Assembly: GCA_003151595.1 (NCBI GenBank)
Contig: PLXW01000022.1
Coordinates: 277,396-341,395, forward strand
Source of the DNA: Myxococcales bacterium
Lineage (GTDB): Bacteria > Myxococcota > Polyangia > Polyangiales > Polyangiaceae
Direction: 5' to 3'
DNA length: 64,000 bases
The position numbers were made by a program, and so were the translations under genes. Below the pieces are notes generated by a model that was given only the letters and a program-made list of their open reading frames with translations, was not told the DNA's origin and made no database searches. This document shows, in pieces, positions 1-8,712 of this stretch; within the stretch, counting starts at the first letter, position 1; every line of letters begins with the position of its first letter.

Positions 1-1
1 G

Positions 2-715
2 TGCGCCGGGTGCGAGCGCGAACAATCGCGCTCGGGGATCGTGGCCATGGTGGCGTGGGAGCGCCCGGGTGCTCCGGTGCTCGCGCGGCTGTGGGCGACG
101 GCGCGCGCGGCGACGATGTCCGGCGAAGCGTTCTTCGAGCTCCTTCCGGACGGTCCGATCGCTCCTGCGCTCCGCTTCGCGATCGTGGTGGAGACGATCG
201 CCGCGTGCGGGTTCGTGCTGCTGGCGTTGCCGTTCGTCTTCGTCGTCGCGCCATCGTGGTTGAAGCACGTGGTGCTCGACGGAGGCGCGCGTGACATCGC
301 GCTCCGCGTCGGCGTCGTCGGCATCCCGTCGCTGGCGTTGCTCCTCGTCGCGGCGCACGCGGCGCACGGTCTCGCGCTCGAGCACGGCGCGCGCAAGGTG
401 GGCGGACGAAGCGCGCGATCGCGTGCGCTCCGCTTCGGTCTCTACGCCAGCGGCTGGGACCTGGTGCTCGGCCCCGTCGGCGCCGTCGTCTTGCCGTTCA
501 AGGAGGGCCTCGGCGCGACGCTCAAGTTGCTCGTCCTCGGCGTGGGCCTCCCGGGCCGATGCACGCGCGCATTTCTTCGCGGGTGCTACGGCCTCGAAGG
601 GGAGCGCGCGGATCGCGCGAACGGATCGGCCACGCTCGCCGCGGTCGTCGCGACGTTCGTGGGGGCGATCGCGATCCTGGTCGGCGCCGTCGCGCTCGTG
701 CTCATGACGATCTAG
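2..715 (+). CDS. multi-pass membrane protein, 5' end outside window
   Basis: The frame is open from the first base, so the gene starts before the window. The first visible residues read CAGCE, which looks like part of a Cys-pair zinc-ribbon preceding the membrane domain, an arrangement common in myxobacterial membrane proteins of unknown function (inference). About four hydrophobic segments follow (roughly residues 57-85, 95-120, 140-165 and 210-235). An internal ATG at 41 would drop the Cys pair and is less likely to be the true start. The gene ends with TAG immediately before the convergent stop codon at 716. No specific function can be assigned. Confidence 0.6.
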   Translation, partial: CAGCEREQSRSGIVAMVAWERPGAPVLARLWATARAATMSGEAFFELLPDGPIAPALRFAIVVETIAACGFVLLALPFVFVVAPSWLKHVVLDGGARDIALRVGVVGIPSLALLLVAAHAAHGLALEHGARKVGGRSARSRALRFGLYASGWDLVLGPVGAVVLPFKEGLGATLKLLVLGVGLPGRCTRAFLRGCYGLEGERADRANGSATLAAVVATFVGAIAILVGAVALVLMTI

Positions 716-1300
716 TCAGGGCGAAGGCTCGCTCACGCGAAAGAGATGATCGTGCGGCGCATCGCCGTGGCACCCCGCGCAGCTCTCGATCGCGCCGTCA
801 CCGGCGACCTCACCGCTCGCGCCGACCGCGACGTAGCGCCAGTCACCGCGCGCCGCATCGAACCCCGCGGGGCGCTTCTCCATCATGAACACCGGACCTG
901 CGCCGGCGTCTCCGCGCTCGAAGTGCTCTTCGACGAACCGCGTCCCCACCGGCACCGCGCCGCGCTCAACGCGCAGCGTTTGCAGCGCGCTCGAGGCGCC
1001 GTACACGTCCGCTTCCCATCGCCCGCCGGCGTGCCCCTTCGACACGAACCGCGTCGCGTTCGCGCGCGTCATCGACGTACGGAAGTCGCTCGGGATCGGA
1101 TTCGCGATCGCGGTGCCCGTCGCTGCGCCGCCATCGACGATCGGCGCCGTGGTCGCCGGTCCTCCGCCGTTGCTCGTCCCGATCGCGGCGAGGTTCGACT
1201 TCGCCGTGCATCCTCCGCACAGCGCGACGAAGATCACCGCCGCAGCCTGGTGTAGACCGCGCCTCGGCTTCGCAGCGGACGCGCCGTCCACACACCGCAT
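716..1300 (-). CDS. cytochrome P460-like lipoprotein
   Basis: A 194-aa protein with an N-terminal signal ending in a lipobox-like LCGGC, so probably an envelope lipoprotein. The body has the pattern of the cytochrome P460 family: a G-V-P-V-G-T-x-F-V-E-E strand, a FMMEKRP segment and a C-terminal heme c attachment motif CAGCH at about residues 174-178. Family members are periplasmic heme proteins, some oxidising hydroxylamine; the substrate here is unknown. The ATG lies two bases after the stop of the upstream outer-membrane barrel gene, so the two are very probably one operon. Longer in-frame extensions run through that barrel gene and are not real. Confidence 0.72.
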   Translation of the reverse strand: MRCVDGASAAKPRRGLHQAAAVIFVALCGGCTAKSNLAAIGTSNGGGPATTAPIVDGGAATGTAIANPIPSDFRTSMTRANATRFVSKGHAGGRWEADVYGASSALQTLRVERGAVPVGTRFVEEHFERGDAGAGPVFMMEKRPAGFDAARGDWRYVAVGASGEVAGDGAIESCAGCHGDAPHDHLFRVSEPSP

Positions 1301-1302
1301 CG

Positions 1303-2460
1303 TCAGAAGAACACTCCGCCCTCGAGCGACATCGTCCACTGCCGCGTCGCGCTCAGATCGGCGTCGATCGAGTTGGGCGACGTGAGGTCGAAGAGGATCT
1401 GCGCGCCGAGGTAGAGGAGCTCGTAGCGGTACGTCGCGCCGAGGAACGCGCGGTTGCGCTGGATGCGCACGGGGTTGAACGTGATGTTGTTGTTGAAGTC
1501 GCCGTCGTTGGCGACCGTCTGGCCGTTGGCGGTGGGGACGGAGTTGGTGCAGTTGGGCGCGCCGCTCGCCTTCTGCCCGTTGTACCCGCACTGCTGAACG
1601 GCATCGACGCCCGGCGTCGCGTCGAGCACCGACGAGTTCCCGAAGATGAAGAGCTGCTGGTACCCGAGGTACGGCGTGACGACCGCTTCGTCGGCCAGCG
1701 TGATCGGCTTCGACGCCACGACGTCGACCCCCACGGTCGTGAGGTAAATCTTCGACGACCCGGTCATCGTGCGGACGCCGGTGCCGATCGCGATGTCCGG
1801 GAAGTAGCCCATCGGCCCGGTGCGGAACCCTTCGAGCAGCGCCCAGTGGAGGTCCGCGCCGATCGTCCAGAGCGACGTGTTCGACACGTACCCGAGCGCG
1901 CCGTCGAGCTCGAACCCGAACGGCAACCCTTTGCGCGCCTTCAGCGTGTAGACGCCGATGAGCGAGTCGGGGCTGTTGTTCGCGGTGCTGTAGTTGCCGT
2001 TGGCGTCGACCGAGCCCTGCGTGCCGGCGTGCCAGTACTGCGTGAGCGAGCCGTCCGAGCCCTTGCTCGTGGCGTCCGCGTTGATGTGCGTGTAGCTGGC
2101 CTCGAGCGAGAGGACGAAGCCGCCGAAGCCGGTGGTCCGCGCGCTGCGCATCGTGCTGGGGGCCAGGGCGAAGCCGAGCTCCGAGACGAGGTTCTTGAAG
2201 GCGACGTTGTCGGGCGAGCACGCGAGCTGGTCGGGGAGCGCGTTGGCTTTGGCGGCGAGCCCCGGGTTCGCGGCGACGCCCTGGCAGAAGCCCGGCGCCT
2301 GCACTTTGCCGCCGACCTTCGGCTGAAGGACGAGCCGCTCGGGCGTCGGGTCCATTCCGCCGGCGAAGGCGCTCGTCGAGACGAGCAGCGAGGCCAGGAG
2401 GGAACCCACGAAACCGCACGCAACGGTCAGGCGGAGCGGCGCGCGCGCGAAAGACCCCAT
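1303..2460 (-). CDS. outer-membrane beta-barrel-like protein
   Basis: A 385-aa exported protein: a basic start, a hydrophobic core (about residues 8-28) and an AFAGG cleavage-like site. The mature part is rich in alternating polar/hydrophobic strands and aromatic girdle residues and ends in GGVFF, a terminal Phe typical of outer-membrane barrels. Residues about 300-345 are Asn-rich with two Cys and resemble a long surface loop. ATG at 2460 is chosen; an ATG six bases upstream is equally possible, while extension to 2544 would overlap the divergent gene. It precedes the P460-like lipoprotein by two bases, suggesting a joint envelope redox or transport role (inference). No family recognised. 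Confidence 0.7.
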   Translation of the reverse strand: MGSFARAPLRLTVACGFVGSLLASLLVSTSAFAGGMDPTPERLVLQPKVGGKVQAPGFCQGVAANPGLAAKANALPDQLACSPDNVAFKNLVSELGFALAPSTMRSARTTGFGGFVLSLEASYTHINADATSKGSDGSLTQYWHAGTQGSVDANGNYSTANNSPDSLIGVYTLKARKGLPFGFELDGALGYVSNTSLWTIGADLHWALLEGFRTGPMGYFPDIAIGTGVRTMTGSSKIYLTTVGVDVVASKPITLADEAVVTPYLGYQQLFIFGNSSVLDATPGVDAVQQCGYNGQKASGAPNCTNSVPTANGQTVANDGDFNNNITFNPVRIQRNRAFLGATYRYELLYLGAQILFDLTSPNSIDADLSATRQWTMSLEGGVFF

Positions 2461-2588
2461 CGGCATCGGCGAGGCTACGGTCCGCACGAGATCGGCGTCA
2501 AGGACACATGTCTTCCGGTACGTTGCCGTCGGTGCCGCGCACATCGAACGCCACGCCGCGCCTCCGCGCCTCGCCGCTCGCGACGCCG

Positions 2589-3068
2589 ATGCACGTGGTC
2601 CTGGTCGAGCCCGAGATCCCGCCGAACACCGGCAACATCGCCCGCCTGTGCGCCGCCACCTCGTCGGTGCTCCACCTCGTCGGGAAGCTCGGGTTTCGCA
2701 TCGACGAGCAGAGCGTGCGGCGCGCCGGGGTCGACTACTGGCACCTGGTCGACATCCGGCAGCACGTGGACTTCGCGCACTTCCTCCACGCCTTCGAGGC
2801 CGCGTCGCCGACCGGCAGCCTTCATCTTTTCACCGCGCTCGCCGAGCGGAGCTACGTCTCCGCGAAGTTCGCGGCCGGCGACGCGCTCGTCTTCGGCAAG
2901 GAGAGCGTCGGCCTCCCCGAGGAGATCCTCGCGGCCCATCCCGATCGCCAGGTCGGTATCCCCACGCTCGGCGCGGTGCGCTCCCTGAACCTCGCGAACG
3001 CCGCCGGCATCGCGCTCTTCGAAGCGCTGCGATCGCTCGGAGCGCTCGAACCGACGTTCATGGGGTGA
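2589..3068 (+). CDS. trmL: tRNA (cytidine(34)-2'-O)-methyltransferase
   Basis: A 159-aa SPOUT-class methyltransferase close in length to E. coli TrmL (157 aa), which 2'-O-methylates the wobble base of tRNA-Leu isoacceptors using S-adenosylmethionine. It begins MHVVLVEPEIPPNTGNIAR, the characteristic start of the family, and carries the knot segments FGKESVGLPEE and IPTLGAVRSLNLANA that form the cofactor site. An upstream ATG at 2508 would add 27 residues of low-complexity sequence absent from the family, so 2589 is preferred. It is convergent with gcdH downstream and divergent from the barrel gene. Confidence 0.9.
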   Translation: MHVVLVEPEIPPNTGNIARLCAATSSVLHLVGKLGFRIDEQSVRRAGVDYWHLVDIRQHVDFAHFLHAFEAASPTGSLHLFTALAERSYVSAKFAAGDALVFGKESVGLPEEILAAHPDRQVGIPTLGAVRSLNLANAAGIALFEALRSLGALEPTFMG

Positions 3069-3083
3069 GGCGCTCGCCGCCGT

Positions 3084-4247
3084 TCACTCGAACGCGCTGA
3101 TCCCCGTGATCTCCTGCCCGAGGATCAACGTGTGCACGTCGTGCGTCCCCTCGTACGTGATGACCGTCTCGAGATTGCAAAGGTGACGCATGATTGGGTA
3201 CTCGAGCGTGATCCCGTTGCCGCCGAGGATGTCGCGCGCCACCCGCGCGATGTCGAGCGCGGCGCGGACGTTGTTCCGCTTGATCATCGAGACGTGGCTC
3301 GGCTTCAGCTTGTGCTCGACCTTCAAGCGCGAGACCTCGAGCGCCATCATCTGCATCGTCGTGATCTGCGAGAGCATCTCGGCGAGCTTCGCCTGCACCA
3401 GCTGGTGCGACGCGATCGGCTTGCCTGCAAACTGCACGCGATGCTTGGCGTAGTCCACGGCGCAATCGAAGCACGCCGACGCCGCGCCGATGACCCCCCA
3501 GGCGATCCCGAAGCGCGCGCTCGTGAGGCACGACAACGGCCCCTTCATGCCGCGCACGTTCGGCAGCATCGCGTCTTTGGGGATGCGCACGTCTTCGAGG
3601 ATCAGCTCGCTGGTGACGCTGGCGCGGAGGCTCATCTTCTTGTGGATGACGCGCGCTTCGAACCCTTTCGTGTCCGTGGGCACGAGGAAGCCGCGCACTT
3701 CGCCGTCGACGCCGCCGACCTTCGCCCAGACGAGCGCGACCTGCGCGAGGTTGCCGTTCGTGATCCAGCGCTTGGTGCCGTTGAGGACGAACGAGTCGCC
3801 GTCGTCGCGCGCGACGGTGCGCATGCCTGACGGGTTCGATCCGTAATCGGGCTCGGTGAGACCGAAGCAGCCGATGATCTCGCCGCGTGCCATCTTCGGC
3901 AGGTACATCTCTTTCTGCGCGTCCGATCCGAAGGCGTGAATCGGATACATGACGAGCGACCCCTGCACGCTCGCGAAGCTGCGGATGCCCGAGTCGCCGC
4001 GTTCGAGCTCCTGCATCGCCAGCCCGTAGCCGACCTCGCTGAGCCCCGCGCAGCCGTACCCTTGCAGGTTGCAGCCGAGGAGACCGAGCTTGGCGATCTC
4101 GGGGACGAGCTCGGTGGGGAAGGTCCCCTTCTCGAAGTGGTCGCCGATGACCGGGAGGACGCGCGCGTCGACGAAGGCGCGAACGGTGTCGCGGACGGCG
4201 CGCTCTTCGGGGGTGAAGTGCCGGGCGAGATCGAAGAAGTCGGGCAT
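3084..4247 (-). CDS. gcdH: glutaryl-CoA dehydrogenase
   Basis: A 387-aa FAD-dependent acyl-CoA dehydrogenase. It oxidises and decarboxylates glutaryl-CoA to crotonyl-CoA in lysine/tryptophan degradation. GcdH-type signatures are present: Arg at about residue 89 in SGIRSFASVQGS (the glutarate carboxylate-binding Arg), the FAD motif CFGLTEPDYGS, and the catalytic Glu at about residue 366 in VITYEGTHDVHTLILG. Length matches the mature enzyme. The gene lies 42 bp downstream of a Ser/Thr kinase on the same strand and may be co-transcribed with it. Another acyl-CoA dehydrogenase subfamily is possible but the YEGTHDVHTLILG tail favours GcdH. Confidence 0.88.
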   Translation of the reverse strand: MPDFFDLARHFTPEERAVRDTVRAFVDARVLPVIGDHFEKGTFPTELVPEIAKLGLLGCNLQGYGCAGLSEVGYGLAMQELERGDSGIRSFASVQGSLVMYPIHAFGSDAQKEMYLPKMARGEIIGCFGLTEPDYGSNPSGMRTVARDDGDSFVLNGTKRWITNGNLAQVALVWAKVGGVDGEVRGFLVPTDTKGFEARVIHKKMSLRASVTSELILEDVRIPKDAMLPNVRGMKGPLSCLTSARFGIAWGVIGAASACFDCAVDYAKHRVQFAGKPIASHQLVQAKLAEMLSQITTMQMMALEVSRLKVEHKLKPSHVSMIKRNNVRAALDIARVARDILGGNGITLEYPIMRHLCNLETVITYEGTHDVHTLILGQEITGISAFE

Positions 4248-4289
4248 GCTTCGCGCGGCGTAGCACGGATCGCGCCGAGCGCGCGAAGG

Positions 4290-6041
4290 TCAGCGCTGGA
4301 CGCGGAGCGTCGGCGTGGCCGAGGAGAAATCGGCCCGGATGGTGACGCGTTCGCCCGCGCGGAGGGCGACGCGCTCGCCGCTGGATTCGCCCGTGGGGTC
4401 GAAGGTGAAGCGGACGTCGTGGGTGCCGGGGTCGAGGGGGAGATCGCGGAGGGGGCAGGGGCCGCGGGGGGTGCCGTCGATGGAGACGCGGGTGCCGGGA
4501 TCGGCGATGAGGGAGAGGCGGGCGTTCGCGTTCGCGTTCGCGTTCGCGTCGGCGTTCGCGTTCGCGTTCGCGTTCGCGTTCGGGGTCGCGGTCGCGGTCG
4601 CGGTCGGCCTCGGGTTCGCGTTCGCGTTCGGGGTCGGGGTCGGAGTCGCGTTCGCGTTCGGGGTCGGAGTCGGAGTCGCGGTCGCGGTCGGGGTCGCGGT
4701 CCCCGTCGGGACAATCGCGACGGGGTCGATCGTCGGCGTCGGGATCGCGGGCTCCGCGTGCCTCGATCGAATCACGATGAGGCCGATCCCCAGGCTCACT
4801 CCCAACGCGACCACCGTCGCCACGCGCCGCCCCCGCTCCGGCTTCGTCCGCACCGCGCGCGCCGTGGGCTGTGTCGCGATCGTCTCGATCACGACGTCGG
4901 GCACCGCGGCTGCCGGCGCCACCTCGACGATCGGCGCCGCCTCCACCGCGGGTGGCGGAACGCTTCGCGGAAGTCGCCGCGTGTTGATCGCCACGATCGG
5001 CGTCAGCGGCGTCGGCATCGCCTTCGGAACGATCTTCTTCTTCGGCGCCGCGTCGACCTCGCTCCACGCCGACACTTCACCCCGCGCCGCGAACGTCTTC
5101 GTCCCCAGATCGCCCAGGCTCGGCGCGCGCGGTCGCATCGAAGCGTCCGTCGACTCGGCGATCTTCTCGTTCAATCGCGCGCGCGTCGCTCGCACGCGAT
5201 CGCCCAGCGTGCGCGCCACGTCGCCCGCATCGACGCCGGCGAGGAATTTCCGCAGTGGCTTCCCTAGCTCGTCGGCGTGCTGCGGGCGCGCCGCGGGATC
5301 GAGCGCCATCGCGCGCGCGATCACGTCGTCGAGCGGTGCGAGTCGCGGATCGGCTTCGCTCGGCTTCGGGTGCGTCCCCTTCATCGCCTCTTCGCACGCC
5401 GCGGGCGTCGCGCGACGGAACGGCGCCTTGCCGCGCCACGCTTCCATCAACGTCACCGCCACCGCGAACACGTCCGTCGCCGGCCCGAGCTTGCGCCCTT
5501 CGATCTGCTCGGGCGGCATGTGCCCCGGCGAACCGAACACTTCGTGCCCCGCGACCGACGACGGCGCGGCGATGCCGAAGTCGATCACCTTCACCTGGCC
5601 CTCGTCGTCGATCATCACGTTGCGCGGCGTGACGTCGCGATGAACGACGTCCATCCGGCGATGCGCGTAGTCGAGCGCGCGGCAGACCTCGACGCCGACG
5701 TACGCGCCTTCTTCCGGCGTGAGCGGCGGACCGTCCTTCAAGAGCTGCGCGACCGTGAGGCCGCTCACCAGCTCCATCGCCAGGAAGTACGTCCCTTGCT
5801 CGACGCCCAGCTCGTACACCGGGACGATGTTCGGGTGGCTCAGCGAGACCGTCGTCTTCGCTTCTTCGACGAACCGCCGTACCCACTCGGCGTCGAAGGC
5901 GAGCTCGTCGCGGATCTGTTTGACCACGAGCTTCTTCTCGAAGCCCCCCGCGCCGCGCAACGTCGCCAGCACCACGCGCGCCATTCCGCCGCGCGCGAGC
6001 TCGCGTTCCAGAACGTATTTGCCGAAAACCTGCGGATACAT
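4290..6041 (-). CDS. membrane-anchored Ser/Thr protein kinase with PEGA-like tail
   Basis: A 583-aa Hanks-type kinase. Kinase domain, about residues 9-270: glycine loop GGMARVVLA, ATP-binding Lys41, catalytic HRDVTPRNV (134-142), DFG (154-156) and the GSPGHMPPEQ activation-segment end. A variable linker leads to one transmembrane helix (about 406-424), then an Asn-Ala/Thr-Pro repeat (446-508) and a C-terminal PEGA-like domain with VSIDGTPRG. HRDVTPRNV replaces the usual HRDLKPxN (Lys to Thr), a variant seen in some myxobacterial kinases. The cytoplasmic kinase likely senses the envelope through the external domain. gcdH follows 42 bp downstream. Confidence 0.9.
   Translation of the reverse strand: MYPQVFGKYVLERELARGGMARVVLATLRGAGGFEKKLVVKQIRDELAFDAEWVRRFVEEAKTTVSLSHPNIVPVYELGVEQGTYFLAMELVSGLTVAQLLKDGPPLTPEEGAYVGVEVCRALDYAHRRMDVVHRDVTPRNVMIDDEGQVKVIDFGIAAPSSVAGHEVFGSPGHMPPEQIEGRKLGPATDVFAVAVTLMEAWRGKAPFRRATPAACEEAMKGTHPKPSEADPRLAPLDDVIARAMALDPAARPQHADELGKPLRKFLAGVDAGDVARTLGDRVRATRARLNEKIAESTDASMRPRAPSLGDLGTKTFAARGEVSAWSEVDAAPKKKIVPKAMPTPLTPIVAINTRRLPRSVPPPAVEAAPIVEVAPAAAVPDVVIETIATQPTARAVRTKPERGRRVATVVALGVSLGIGLIVIRSRHAEPAIPTPTIDPVAIVPTGTATPTATATPTPTPNANATPTPTPNANANPRPTATATATPNANANANANADANANANANARLSLIADPGTRVSIDGTPRGPCPLRDLPLDPGTHDVRFTFDPTGESSGERVALRAGERVTIRADFSSATPTLRVQR
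4518..4706 (-). repeat. in-frame hexanucleotide repeat encoding Asn-Ala/Thr-Pro linker
   Basis: About 190 bp of near-perfect GCGTTC/GGGGTC-type hexamers inside the kinase gene. On the coding strand they read AACGCG (Asn-Ala) and ACCCCG/ACCGCG (Thr-Pro/Thr-Ala). The unit is two codons, so slippage would change the linker length between the transmembrane helix and the PEGA-like domain without breaking the frame. Confidence 0.9.
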
Positions 6042-6126
6042 CGGCGCGCCGCCCGTTCATGCTAGCAGCCGTGTCGCCCGTCTGGGGGACGAGCCGACGA
6101 GGCGCGTCACACGTAGAGAAGACAGC

Positions 6127-7128
6127 ATGGTGTGCAATCGCTCATCGGCCTCTCCCCGCCCGCTGTTCGTCCCCGACGACGGGCCGAACAACCCCGTCTT
6201 CGTGCGTGTCGATCCCGAGGACACGGTCCACGCGACGCTGCTCTTCGCGGCCCCGCTCGTGGAGGCGGAGCTCGATGCGGCGGAGGAGGCCATGCTGGAG
6301 TGGTTCGCCTCGGCCGCGTGGGGCGGAGCGCTGCCGGAGCTCACGCACGAGACGCTCACGCCGTCGTGTCTTCACGTGGCCGTGACGAACGTGGTCGCGG
6401 CGCAGGAGGCGTTGACGGCGCTGCTGGCGTCGATGGCGGAGGCGCGCGTGCCGCTACGTCGCGCGATCTTCGCGCGGGTTCGCGGCGACGGAGATCGCGA
6501 CGCGCTCGTTCGCGATCTCGATCCCGCCGCGCGCGCTCAGGTTCGGTACGGCGACCCGGGCGACTGGTGGCGCGCGTGCTTCGACGCCGAGCGCGCCCCG
6601 CCGATCAGCGAAGACCGCGCCGAGCTCGCCGGCGACGACAACGCCATCCTCGAGGTCGCGCGCACGACGTTCGTCGAGCGGCGCGCAATGCCGCTCCACG
6701 TCCCCGCGTTTCGCATCTGCTACGGCCTGGCCGACGCCGAGTTCGAGGACGAGTCGCCCGAAGGGACGGCCCGCTCACGCGACGTCGCGCGCGTGCTTCA
6801 CGCTGCGCTCGATGCGCGCTTTCGCGCCGGCGACGAGTCGGTCGCGCGACCGGTCCCGTACAATCGCTCGCGCCACGACGACGCCGCGCTCGATCGCATT
6901 CGCGTCGGCGATCGCGCCGGCTACTCGTGCGCCTTTCACTCCGATCACCTGCGCGAGTTCCTCCACGACCACCTCTTTCGCTACCGCGAGCACGAGCTGA
7001 TGCTCGCCGCTCGCGACGCCGCGCGCGCGCTCGATCTCGCGCCCGTCGCTTGCTGGCGACGCTTCGCCGGGCGTTACGTCCTTCAACTCTGGGAGCGGAG
7101 CGCGTCGCTCGTACACGCCGCGGCGTGA
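6127..7128 (+). CDS. protein of unknown function, 333 aa
   Basis: I do not recognise this protein. It is acidic, has no signal peptide or membrane segment, and looks cytoplasmic and globular. Visible motifs include RVRGDGDRDALVRDL in the middle, a Trp pair in GDPGDWWRA, and a C-terminal region rich in His and Arg (FHSDHLREFLHDHLFRYREHE). ATG at 6127 follows an AGAAGACAGC spacer; longer in-frame extension would run into the divergent kinase gene. It sits between two Ser/Thr kinase genes, divergent from one and convergent with the other, so a kinase substrate or partner is conceivable but unproven. Confidence 0.6.
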   Translation: MVCNRSSASPRPLFVPDDGPNNPVFVRVDPEDTVHATLLFAAPLVEAELDAAEEAMLEWFASAAWGGALPELTHETLTPSCLHVAVTNVVAAQEALTALLASMAEARVPLRRAIFARVRGDGDRDALVRDLDPAARAQVRYGDPGDWWRACFDAERAPPISEDRAELAGDDNAILEVARTTFVERRAMPLHVPAFRICYGLADAEFEDESPEGTARSRDVARVLHAALDARFRAGDESVARPVPYNRSRHDDAALDRIRVGDRAGYSCAFHSDHLREFLHDHLFRYREHELMLAARDAARALDLAPVACWRRFAGRYVLQLWERSASLVHAAA

Positions 7129-7136
7129 GCGCGCGG

Positions 7137-8669
7137 TCAGAGTCCGGACTGATCGATGCGCGGTCGCGGCGCCACCGGCGCGGTCGGGGTGGGGCGCGGG
7201 CGCGACGGGGTCGTCTTCTTCGGAGGTTCGGCGGGTGGCGCCGGGCGCGCGGGCGCGGCGGATGCGCTCGCGATGGCCGACGGCGTCGCCGAGGGTGACG
7301 CGGAAGCGATCGCCGGGACCGACGCCGCCTTCGCCATCGGCACGATCGCCGGAGCGCTCACGCTCGGAGGGGGATCGGCGAGCGATCCCACGTCGGGCTT
7401 CGCCGGATGGCGCAGCGTCATCACGATCACGGTCCCCGCCGCGAGCGCGAGCACGACCGCGCCTCCGGCGATGAGCCACGTCGGCTTCCCCGTGGCTGCC
7501 GGCATCTCGCGCGAGCCCGACACCGCGGCGGCCGTCGGTCCGCGCACCGGAAGCACGTTCCCCGCGGCCACCTCCGTCTCGGCGAACGAATCGGGCGACG
7601 AGCGCGAGATCGCGCGCGACGCTCCCGACGACGACGACGCGCGCGACACGAGCGTCCCCGCGACCGAGTGCGCGACGGGCGAGTTCTGCGGATCGAGCGA
7701 CAGCGGCTCGGTCGTCGACGCGTGCATGCGCGGCGGCGGCTTCGAGTCGAGGTTCAGCTTGCCGAGGACGTCGGTGACGGCCGTGCGCGAGCTGAGCACG
7801 CCGCCTCCAAGCTTGGTGAGCTCCACTTCGAGCGCGTCGGCGAGCTCCTCGGCCGACCCGAAGCGACTCTTGGGATCGATGGCGAACGCGCGCTCGACGA
7901 TCCGCGCGAGCTCGGGCGACGCCGTCGGCAAGAGATCGCGTAGACGCGGGCGCGGCCCCTGGATGATCTCGACGACCAGCAGGTTGTACGACGTCGCCGC
8001 GAACGGCGGCCGCCCGGTGAGGCACTCCCACAGCAGGATGCCGAGCGCGTGCACGTCGCTCCGCGCATCGAACACGGTGCCCGCGCCCATCTGCTCGGGG
8101 CTCATGTAGATCGGCGAACCGAGGATCGCCGACGTGTGCGTGAGCGCGACCTCCGGAGACGCCGCGTCGATCACCTTGCTGATCCCGAAGTCGAGCACCT
8201 TGGGCTCGATGGCTCCGGTGCCCGGACTGTGGAGGAACACGTTCGCCGGCTTCAGATCGCGATGCACGATCCCCTTGGCGTGCGCGAGCTGCAGCCCGCG
8301 CGAGATCTGCACGACGATGTCGAGCGCCAGCCGCGGCGCGAGCGCCCCAGCCTGCCTCAACACCACGTCGAGCGCGGCGCCGTCGAGCCGCTCCATCACG
8401 AGGTACGGCGCGCCGCCCAGCTCCGCGGCCTCACCGGCGTCGTAGATCTCGAGGATGCTCGGGTGACGAAGCGCGCCGCACACCTTCGCTTCGCGGAGGA
8501 ACCGCGCCAGCGCGTTCGACGTCGCGGCGACCTGCGGAAGGAGCACCTTGATCGCGAACTCGCGATCGGTCACCTCGTTCTTGGCGAGCCAGACCGAGCC
8601 CATCGCGCCTTCGCCGAGCTTCTTGATCACTCGGTATTTTCCGGCGAGGAGGCCGCCCGCGGTCAACAT
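7137..8669 (-). CDS. membrane-anchored Ser/Thr protein kinase
   Basis: A 510-aa Hanks-type kinase of the PknB-like bacterial class. Kinase domain about residues 12-280: glycine loop LGEGAMGSVW, Lys41, catalytic HRDLKPANV (136-144), DFG (160-162) and GSPIYMSPEQ. A Ser/Pro-rich juxtamembrane region follows, then one transmembrane helix (about residues 395-415) and a short Pro/Ala/Ser-rich external tail without a recognisable sensor domain. All catalytic residues are intact. It is divergent from the secreted TPR-like protein at 8713 with only 43 bp between starts, so both may share a regulatory region. Confidence 0.92.
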   Translation of the reverse strand: MLTAGGLLAGKYRVIKKLGEGAMGSVWLAKNEVTDREFAIKVLLPQVAATSNALARFLREAKVCGALRHPSILEIYDAGEAAELGGAPYLVMERLDGAALDVVLRQAGALAPRLALDIVVQISRGLQLAHAKGIVHRDLKPANVFLHSPGTGAIEPKVLDFGISKVIDAASPEVALTHTSAILGSPIYMSPEQMGAGTVFDARSDVHALGILLWECLTGRPPFAATSYNLLVVEIIQGPRPRLRDLLPTASPELARIVERAFAIDPKSRFGSAEELADALEVELTKLGGGVLSSRTAVTDVLGKLNLDSKPPPRMHASTTEPLSLDPQNSPVAHSVAGTLVSRASSSSGASRAISRSSPDSFAETEVAAGNVLPVRGPTAAAVSGSREMPAATGKPTWLIAGGAVVLALAAGTVIVMTLRHPAKPDVGSLADPPPSVSAPAIVPMAKAASVPAIASASPSATPSAIASASAAPARPAPPAEPPKKTTPSRPRPTPTAPVAPRPRIDQSGL

Positions 8670-8712
8670 CGGATGCTCGCAGGATACGCCGCGAGTGAGG
8701 TATCGTCGAGAC

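Noticed and set aside
716..2419. Single 567-aa minus-strand gene
   Set aside because: Its first part is the shadow of the outer-membrane barrel frame; the true P460 protein starts at 1300.
4315..5643. Plus-strand Phe/Ala repeat proteins opposite the kinase gene
   Set aside because: They are antisense readings of the hexamer repeat and the kinase coding strand.
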